NCBI GenBank assembly: GCA_035575035.1
Contig: DATLYH010000296.1
Location: forward strand, 1 to 11,258
Source of the DNA: DATLYH01 sp035575035
Lineage (GTDB): Bacteria; Planctomycetota; Planctomycetia; Gemmatales; Gemmataceae
Reading direction: 5' to 3'
DNA: 11,258 nt
The position numbers were made by a program, and so were the translations under genes. The notes beneath the pieces are model-generated. The model had not been told where the DNA came from, made no database searches, and was given only the letters and a program-made list of their open reading frames with translations. Position 1 is the first letter of the stretch, and each line of letters opens with the position of its first letter. Of the stretch, positions 6,485-11,258 are shown in pieces.

Positions 6485-7561
6485 CTAGGGAAGGTTCGCT
6501 ATCTCGCCGCGGTTGATGGTGCCGAGAGCACCCCAGACACCGTAGGGGCTGGGACCGATCAGATCTTCTGGGGCTCCCAGGTTGCCGGTGTCGATGCTCT
6601 CGCTGATGAAGCGGACCGAGCCGTCAGCGAATAGACAGTTGACTCCACCCGGATGCCGGCTCTGCGCTGAGAAGATCCCCGGGAAGTTACTACCGGCCTG
6701 ATTGGCGCTGCCGCCCGCGTAGCAGGTCGGGCTGTTCGGTGGCAGGATGGTATTGAACCCAGTAAACTCCGCCGAACCGTCATTCCAGCGGACGCCGGCG
6801 TAATAGTTATTCAGCAGCACGCCGGGACGGTACCGGCCCGTCGAGCGGTCGGCCGTCGCCAGGCACAGCGTCGGGTTTCGGTCGATGCCCGCGATGCCCT
6901 TGGCCGCGTTGCCCAAGATGGTGTTGTCGTCGAGGCGGAAGGTGCGCTCGGACATGGCGATGGTGTTGCTGGAGCCGTCGGTGATGTCCTTGAAGCTGAT
7001 CTTGCTGTCCAGGCCGAACATGCCGCGGCGGCTATAGGTGCCCGCCAGCCCTGTGCCCGTCACAAAGTCGCCCCAGCAGACGGCATAGCTGGTCGAGGCG
7101 ATGGCACCGGTGCGGCCGCCGCGCATGTCATAGCGCGGGTTGTCTGAGGGGCAGTGCAGCCACTTGATCTGATATTGCACGCCCCAGGGGTCATAGTTCT
7201 GGTCCCAGGGCACCGGCGGCGTGGTGTAAGTCTGGCTGCCGTAGGTGGCGGGGGTCCAGATCAGCTTGGAGAGGTTGTCTTGTTCGAAGTAGGGCGTCAT
7301 GTAGACGAAGGCGCTCAGCCGTCGCTGTTCCCCAAGGTTCGGTCCTGTCCGGCCCGAGGGGAAGGTGCCAGTGGCGTCATGATAATGGTGCATGGCCAGC
7401 CCAAGTTGCTTGAGGTTGTTCAGGCACTTGGTGCGGTTGGCGGCCTCGCGCACCTTCTGAACGGCGGGGAGCAGCAGCGCGATCAGCACGCCGATGATGG
7501 CAATGACAACGAGCAGTTCGATGAGGGTGAAGGCATGGCGGGAAAGGTTGTCTCGGCTCAT
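6485..7561 (-). CDS. DUF1559 (SBP_bac_10) protein with pilin-like N-terminus
   Basis: A 358-residue protein. ATG at 7561-7559 is chosen because GGGAG lies seven bases upstream and it is directly followed by the prepilin-type leader MSRDNLSRHA. Leader cleavage would fall between Ala10 and Phe11, giving FTLIELLVVIAIIGVLIALL, with the conserved Glu at mature position 5. The usual planctomycete continuation LPAVQKVREAANR and CLNNLKQLGLAMHHYHD follows. The C-terminal H-x-DG signature (HPGGVNCLFADGSVRFI) closes the DUF1559 domain. The N-terminus implies processing by a prepilin peptidase and membrane insertion, possibly in a pseudopilin-like or type II secretion-like assembly. These proteins are found in tens of copies in planctomycetes and none of this sequence shows a specific partner. 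The lipoprotein gene follows 92 bases downstream. Confidence 0.95.
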   Translation of the reverse strand: MSRDNLSRHAFTLIELLVVIAIIGVLIALLLPAVQKVREAANRTKCLNNLKQLGLAMHHYHDATGTFPSGRTGPNLGEQRRLSAFVYMTPYFEQDNLSKLIWTPATYGSQTYTTPPVPWDQNYDPWGVQYQIKWLHCPSDNPRYDMRGGRTGAIASTSYAVCWGDFVTGTGLAGTYSRRGMFGLDSKISFKDITDGSSNTIAMSERTFRLDDNTILGNAAKGIAGIDRNPTLCLATADRSTGRYRPGVLLNNYYAGVRWNDGSAEFTGFNTILPPNSPTCYAGGSANQAGSNFPGIFSAQSRHPGGVNCLFADGSVRFISESIDTGNLGAPEDLIGPSPYGVWGALGTINRGEIANLP

Positions 7562-8062
7562 GACCTGTCTCCCGAAAAAGGGGGGGTAGAGGATAGCGGG
7601 TCTGTCGATCATCCCGGCAAGGCAGAAACGCATGGAGGGTGGCAGGTGCCTTCCGGGTGCCGTCCGCCATTCCTCGCCGTATTGTGGAGTGGTCCTTTGT
7701 CGCCGGACAATCTCATTTTTGGTAATTCTGTTCCCATTTTCTTGCAAAGGCACTAGGCTCGTGCAAGCGGCCGGCCCCTCTCGGGGGTGTTGGCGGCGCT
7801 GACTTGCCGGCGGCCGGGGGGCAGCCCCAAGACGAACCGCCGTGCCGAGCGGTCGGTACGGGGTCATCGCGCCGAGCAGGTGGCGTAGGAGGCGGAAGCA
7901 GTCTTGCAGGCAAGCGGGGCGGTGGGGAGAATCATGGCGGGCCTCGCGGGCGGCTGCCGATCACCACGCGAACCTGCGATCGTCTGTCAAGGCCTTTCTA
8001 TACCTGCCGCCCCGTTCCAGCTACGCCTTGCTCAGTTTGAGTAACGAGCCAGGAGATGGGAT
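7562..8062. other. Divergent intergenic region
   Basis: About 500 bases separate the minus-strand DUF1559 start from the plus-strand small gene. The part next to the DUF1559 gene (7680-7755) is AT-richer and would carry its promoter; I see only weak hexamer matches there (minus-strand TTGTCC and CACAAT, 18 bases apart, at 7681-7710). The middle part (7760-7930) is very GC-rich with several short hairpins such as GGGGGCAGCCCC. No RNA gene or longer coding sequence is supported. Confidence 0.5.
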
Positions 8063-8218
8063 GTGAGCCGCCTCCAGCAGAGCGAACGCCTCCAGGCCAT
8101 CTGTCCAGATTCCCAGCAGGTTCATCTCAATTTGGTCATTCAGGAGGAATCACTCTTGGAGATCTTCCCAGGTCGGACCGAAGTGCCTCCTATTCCCTGG
8201 CCGCGTCGGATGCGGTAG
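8063..8218 (+). CDS. Possible 51-residue small protein of unknown function
   Basis: A short frame runs from GTG 8063 to TAG 8216-8218. AGGAG at 8051-8055 sits exactly seven bases before the GTG, a strong ribosome-binding site in a region otherwise lacking genes. An in-frame TAA at 8042-8044 rules out a longer form. The translation is not low-complexity: it begins MSRLQQSERLQAICPDSQQV, continues through a hydrophobic HLNLVIQEESLLEIF, and ends in a Pro/Arg-rich IPWPRRMR tail. This looks more protein-like than the other frames here. About two thirds of third codon positions are G or C, somewhat lower than seems typical of the larger genes. I do not recognise the family. It lies 50 bases upstream of the TraB-like gene on the same strand, so co-expression is possible. 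It could also be a chance frame. Confidence 0.45.
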   Translation: MSRLQQSERLQAICPDSQQVHLNLVIQEESLLEIFPGRTEVPPIPWPRRMR

Positions 8219-8268
8219 ACTGGTGCAATCGCAGCCCCGTGGCGTCCACCCCTGGAAAGGTTGCAACC

Positions 8269-9243
8269 ATGCTGCGCGCCCCTCGGATCGCCATCTCCCT
8301 TACCCCTTTGCTGGGACTGCTCGTCACCGCCCCGCTGCTGGCGGAGCCGCCCGCCCTTCCTTCATCTCCGCCGGCGGGAGAAAAGAAAGAGGCGGCGAAG
8401 CCACTCGAACTCAAGAAGCCGGCCCCGACCAAATTCGTGCGCCTGGTCCGCGACGACCGAGGCGAGCCGGTCGCCTTGGAGACCGCCATTGTCCGCTATG
8501 TGCCCGCTTCCGGCGAGGGGGGCGTGGTGGTCGATCTGATCAGCGTCGTTCACATCGGCGAGCGCGCTTACTACCGGAAATTGAACCGGCACATGGAGCA
8601 GTACGACGCCCTCCTGTATGAGCTGGTCGCCCCGCCGGGCACCCGTATTCCCAAGGGGGGCCGGCGCGACAGCGATAATCCGATCGCCCTGTTGCAGCAA
8701 CTTGCCAAGACCGTGCTCAACCTCGAGCTACAAACCGACCACATCGACTACACCAAGAAGAATTTCGTCCACGCCGACCTGTCGCCGGAGGGGATGGCCG
8801 AGGCGATGCGCCATCGCGGCGAGGACGGCCTGACGCTTGCCCTGGGCATCGCGGCCGACCTGCTCCGCCAGTACAACCTCCAGGAGATGAAGCGGCAGAA
8901 GGAGCCGCCCAAGGAAGCCGACTTCGATTTTGACCCACTCGCCCTTCTCTTCGATCCGGCGGCGCCGGTGAAGCTGAAGCGGCTGCTGGCTCAGCAGCTG
9001 GAGGAGATGGAGAACCCGGAGGCCGGCCTGGGCCAGACGCTCACCACCATCCTGATCGCCGACCGCAACAAGGCGGCGATGCAGGTCTTCCAGAAGGAAC
9101 TGGCCAAAGGCAAGAAGAAGATCGGCATCTTCTACGGCGCCGGCCACATGCCCGACTTCGAGAAGCGCCTCCGCGACGAGTTCGACCTGAAGAAGGAGAG
9201 CGAGCAGTGGCTGCAAGCCTGGGACCTGCGGCTGCGGCGCTGA
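8269..9243 (+). CDS. Secreted TraB/GumN (Tiki-like) family protein
   Basis: A 324-residue protein starting at ATG 8269, with GGAAAGG at 8254-8260 eight bases upstream. A signal peptide (MLRAPR, then a Leu-rich core, cleavage near LLA-EP at 25-26) is followed by a Pro/Lys-rich linker to about residue 55. The TraB-like domain shows the expected paired motifs: SVVHIGE (92-98), an acidic residue in LLYELVAP (Glu118), DRN (265-267) and GAGHMPDF (290-297). In the family, the two His motifs, the Glu and the Arg form a presumed metal-dependent active site; Tiki members are metalloproteases and bacterial relatives include GumN and PrgY. The first motif has Ser where GTxH is usual. A lysine-rich and acidic insert occupies the middle (about 205-240). 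Substrate is unknown. A repeat cluster begins five bases after the stop codon. Confidence 0.82.
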   Translation: MLRAPRIAISLTPLLGLLVTAPLLAEPPALPSSPPAGEKKEAAKPLELKKPAPTKFVRLVRDDRGEPVALETAIVRYVPASGEGGVVVDLISVVHIGERAYYRKLNRHMEQYDALLYELVAPPGTRIPKGGRRDSDNPIALLQQLAKTVLNLELQTDHIDYTKKNFVHADLSPEGMAEAMRHRGEDGLTLALGIAADLLRQYNLQEMKRQKEPPKEADFDFDPLALLFDPAAPVKLKRLLAQQLEEMENPEAGLGQTLTTILIADRNKAAMQVFQKELAKGKKKIGIFYGAGHMPDFEKRLRDEFDLKKESEQWLQAWDLRLRR

Positions 9244-9247
9244 AATG

Positions 9248-9391
9248 GCGAGCGGCCGGCGTCAGCCGGCCGGTTGACGCCCCAAAGTGACCGGCCGGCT
9301 GACGCCAACCGCTCGCGCCCAAAGTGACCGGCCGGCTGACGCCAACCGCTCGCCCCCAAAGTGACCGGCCGGCTGACACCGGCCGCTCGCT
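9248..9391. repeat. Triple 37-bp tandem repeat with an inverted outer copy
   Basis: Three units of exactly 37 bp lie head to tail at 9281-9317, 9318-9354 and 9355-9391. Each starts CCCAAAGTGACCGGCCGG and ends in GCTCGC. The first two differ only at the final base. A partial copy in opposite orientation precedes them: 9248-9274 is the reverse complement of 9364-9390 with one mismatch in 27. The eight-base palindrome CCGGCCGG therefore occurs four times (9266, 9291, 9328, 9365). The whole could fold as one long stem enclosing two units, or as several small hairpins. There is no T-tract, so it is not a classical terminator. It lies between the TraB-like gene and pntA part 2. Confidence 0.9.
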
Positions 9392-9436
9392 CAGCGACGG
9401 GGTGATTGACGGGGCGATGGTCCGGAGGGAACAGCA

Positions 9437-9718
9437 ATGGAAACGTTCGTGGCGGCCTTGACCATCTTTGTGCTCGCCCTGTTCGTCGGCTTCGAGGTGA
9501 TCAGTAAGGTGCCGCCTCTGCTGCACACACCGCTCATGTCCGGGGCGAACGCCATCTCGGGCATCACGCTCGTGGGGACGCTGGTGACCACCGGCGCGGG
9601 CCTGACCACCCTCACCACCATCCTGGGGTTCATCGCCGTGACCCTGGCGACGGCCAACGTGGTGGGGGGCTTTCTGGTGACGCATCGCATGCTCGGGATG
9701 TTCCGCCGGAAGGAGTGA
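9437..9718 (+). CDS. pntAB: NAD(P) transhydrogenase subunit alpha part 2 (membrane subunit)
   Basis: A 93-residue integral membrane protein starting at ATG 9437 with GGAGGG (9424-9429) seven bases upstream. It has three hydrophobic segments (about 5-22, 38-58 and 62-82) and the signature VPPLLHTPLMSGANAISGI. It is the short alpha-2 subunit of the three-polypeptide proton-translocating transhydrogenase, forming part of the proton channel with PntB in the cytoplasmic membrane. His30 in LLHTPLMS corresponds to the channel histidine described for alpha-2 in the Thermus-type enzyme. The pntB start follows one base after the stop codon, so the two are translationally linked. The partner alpha-1 gene, which carries the NAD(H) site and usually sits directly upstream, is not present in this window. 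Confidence 0.95.
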   Translation: METFVAALTIFVLALFVGFEVISKVPPLLHTPLMSGANAISGITLVGTLVTTGAGLTTLTTILGFIAVTLATANVVGGFLVTHRMLGMFRRKE

Positions 9719-9719
9719 C

Positions 9720-11132
9720 ATGCCGCACGAAGAAGCCTTCGTCAAGCTGTTCTACCTGGCCGCCGCCGTCCTCTTCATCGTGGGGCTAAAGGGCCTGTCC
9801 CACCCCCGGACGGCGGTCTGGGGTAACCTCATCGCCGCGATGGGCATGCTGCTGGCCGTCGTGGTGACCCTCCTGGATCGGCGGATTGTCAGTTACCACG
9901 TGATCATTGCTGGCTTTATCGTGGGAGGTCTGACCAGTGCGGTCATGGCCTACCGGGCGCCGATGACGGCGATGCCGCAGGTGGTGGCCCTCTTCAACGG
10001 CTTCGGCGGCGGCGCCTCGGCCATCGCGGTCGGGGCCGCTTTTGAAGAGGCCCTCGGCCACCCGGGCCAGTGGATCGAGGAAATCACCCTCCAGTTCACG
10101 GCCTCGGCCGCCGTCGCCGGCTTCATCGGTGCCGTGACCCTCACCGGCAGCCTGGTCGCCTTTGCCAAGCTGCAAGGGCTTATCGAGGAGCGTCCCATCC
10201 TTCTGCCGGGCCGCCACGCGATCAATCTGGCCCTGGTGGCGGTCTGCCTGGTCCTCAGTGTCTGGTGGGTGGCGAATCCGACCTCTGGGCTGCCATTCTG
10301 GGTGATGTGCCTGGCGGCCTCGGTCCTGGGGGTGATGCTGGTGATCCCGATCGGCGGGGCCGACATGCCGGTGGTCATCTCGCTGCTCAATGCCTACTCG
10401 GGGTTGGCGGCGGCCGGGCACGGCTGGGTCCTCAACAACAGCGTGCTCATCATCTCCGGCTCCCTGGTCGGTTCGGCGGGGTTCATCCTGACCGCCCTGA
10501 TGTGCCGGGCCATGAACCGCTCGCTGGCCAACGTCATGTTCGCCGGCGTCGGCGCCGCGGTGGCCACCGAGGCGGAAAGCGAGGACGTCTACGCCGGCCG
10601 CGTCAAGTCCGCATCACCCGAGGAGGTGGCCTTGCTGCTGGAGGGCGCCCGCCGGGTGGTCATCGCTCCTGGCTACGGCATGGCGGTCGCCCAGGCCCAG
10701 CATGCCGTCGCCGATTTGATGAACGTGCTCCAGGCCCGCGGGGTCGAGGTGGAGTTTGCCATCCACCCCGTGGCCGGACGCATGCCGGGACACATGAACG
10801 TCCTCTTGGCGGAAGCCAACATCCCTTACGACAAGCTCAAGGAGATGGACGAGATCAACCCCACCTTCAAGCAAACCGACGTGGTGCTGGTGATCGGGGC
10901 CAACGATGTCGTCAACCCCCTGGCCCGCAGCGCCGATCCCTCCCTCCCCATCGCCGGCATGCCCATCCTGAATGTGGACCAGGCCCGGACGGTGGTCGTC
11001 GTCAAGCGCAGCCTCAGCCCGGGGTTCGCCGGCATTCCCAATCCGCTCTTTGCCGCCGACAACACTCTCATGCTCTTCGGCGATGCCAAGCAAATGGTCC
11101 GGGACCTGACGGCCGCCCTCAAGGGGGCGTAG
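9720..11132 (+). CDS. pntB: NAD(P) transhydrogenase subunit beta
   Basis: A 470-residue protein, full family length. ATG 9720 has AAGGAG ending four bases upstream, within the end of pntAB. The first 280 or so residues form the membrane domain with about eight or nine hydrophobic helices and the motifs ALFNGFGGGASAIA, GGADMPVVISLLNAYSGLAA and IMC-like ALMCRAMNRSL. The C-terminal 180 residues form the NADP(H)-binding domain: GYGMAVAQAQ (318-327), HPVAGRMPGHMNVLLAEANI, GANDVVNP (393-400), KRS (429-431) and GFAGIPNPLF. With alpha-1 and alpha-2 it drives NADPH formation from NADH using proton re-entry. The position that is His91 in the E. coli subunit is Asn here, matching enzymes that carry the channel histidine in alpha-2. 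The 3' end converges on a minus-strand gene 18 bases away. Confidence 0.97.
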   Translation: MPHEEAFVKLFYLAAAVLFIVGLKGLSHPRTAVWGNLIAAMGMLLAVVVTLLDRRIVSYHVIIAGFIVGGLTSAVMAYRAPMTAMPQVVALFNGFGGGASAIAVGAAFEEALGHPGQWIEEITLQFTASAAVAGFIGAVTLTGSLVAFAKLQGLIEERPILLPGRHAINLALVAVCLVLSVWWVANPTSGLPFWVMCLAASVLGVMLVIPIGGADMPVVISLLNAYSGLAAAGHGWVLNNSVLIISGSLVGSAGFILTALMCRAMNRSLANVMFAGVGAAVATEAESEDVYAGRVKSASPEEVALLLEGARRVVIAPGYGMAVAQAQHAVADLMNVLQARGVEVEFAIHPVAGRMPGHMNVLLAEANIPYDKLKEMDEINPTFKQTDVVLVIGANDVVNPLARSADPSLPIAGMPILNVDQARTVVVVKRSLSPGFAGIPNPLFAADNTLMLFGDAKQMVRDLTAALKGA

Positions 11133-11150
11133 GGGAGCCGTCCGCCTCGC

Positions 11151-11258
11151 TCAGTCTTCTTCCCAGTCACCCAGCAACTCGGCAATCAACTCGCTCAGGA
11201 CCAGCGCCCCACGCCCGGAGCCAGGATAACCCTTGTCGCTCTTGTCTCCCTTGGCCGG
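11151..11258 (-). CDS. C-terminal end of an unrecognised protein, 5' partial
   Basis: On the minus strand a frame enters from the right edge and ends at TGA (11153-11151). The 35 visible residues include KGYPGSGRGALVLSELIAEL and finish LGDWEED. The helical, acidic ending and the convergent position 18 bases from the pntB stop are what a real gene end looks like here, but there is too little sequence to name a family. Confidence 0.5.
   Translation of the reverse strand, partial: PAKGDKSDKGYPGSGRGALVLSELIAELLGDWEED

Noticed and set aside
6485..7561. The DUF1559 protein as a true type IV pilin
   Set aside because: Only the N-terminal leader and first helix are pilin-like; the rest is a DUF1559 domain, and no pilus assembly genes are nearby.
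7562..7867. N-terminal extension of the DUF1559 frame up to 7867
   Set aside because: The prepilin-type leader must be close to the N-terminus, and GGGAG is correctly spaced before ATG 7561.
7934..8044. A 36-codon frame from ATG 7934 with GGGGAG upstream
   Set aside because: The spacing is only four bases, the translation has no clear features, and G-rich runs are common here. Conservation data would be needed before calling it.
8193..8221. TAGACT/TTCCCT as a promoter for the TraB-like gene
   Set aside because: The -35 matches only three of six bases and the -10 overlaps the stop codon of the small gene candidate, so the match is probably chance.
8056..8268. N-terminal extension of the TraB-like frame up to ATG 8056
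   Set aside because: The added residues look non-coding and hide a good signal peptide; GGAAAGG precedes ATG 8269. The other frame in this stretch is the better small-gene candidate.
9248..9391. 37-bp repeats as a CRISPR array
   Set aside because: The units are contiguous with no variable spacers between them, and no cas gene is in the window.

Overview
The window looks like a chromosomal segment of a GC-rich planctomycete, probably a member of the Gemmata/Gemmataceae side of the phylum. That placement is an inference. It rests on a set of families that are expanded together in planctomycetes: DUF1800, PSCyt1-DUF1549-DUF1553 cytochrome proteins, DUF1501, and DUF1559 proteins with a pilin-type N-terminus followed by a small lipoprotein. 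It also rests on dispersed short repeats of the kind scattered through such genomes.

Layout. Positions 2-1306 (+) hold the C-terminal part of a DUF1800 protein. A 388-base gap follows with one weak promoter candidate. Positions 1695-4352 (+) encode a large secreted haem-motif protein (PSCyt1-DUF1549-DUF1553). It is followed at 4382-5845 (+) by a DUF1501 protein with a Tat-like N-terminus, and a strong intrinsic terminator at 5872-5906 closes this pair. On the opposite strand, a DUF1559 protein (7561-6485) is followed by a lipoprotein (6392-5922), apparently one operon converging on that terminator. A divergent region of about 500 bases follows. A possible 51-residue small gene (8063-8218, +) then leads into a secreted TraB/GumN-family protein (8269-9243, +). 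A repeat cluster (9248-9391) separates this from the membrane subunits of proton-translocating NAD(P) transhydrogenase, pntA part 2 (9437-9718) and pntB (9720-11132). The last 108 bases hold the C-terminus of an unrecognised minus-strand gene.

How the parts fit. The cytochrome/DUF1501 pair is a recurrent planctomycete module of exported proteins whose biochemistry is not settled. The transhydrogenase subunits couple NADH/NADPH hydride exchange to the proton gradient, but the soluble NAD-binding subunit (alpha-1) is not next to them. Nothing here is a recognisable defence system, CRISPR array, prophage or transposon. The most unusual signal is repeat biology. Three different short repeat-like segments sit in frame inside the single DUF1549/DUF1553 gene, one of them containing a G-quadruplex motif. 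A fourth, a 37-bp tandem repeat with an inverted outer copy, lies between the TraB-like gene and the transhydrogenase genes.
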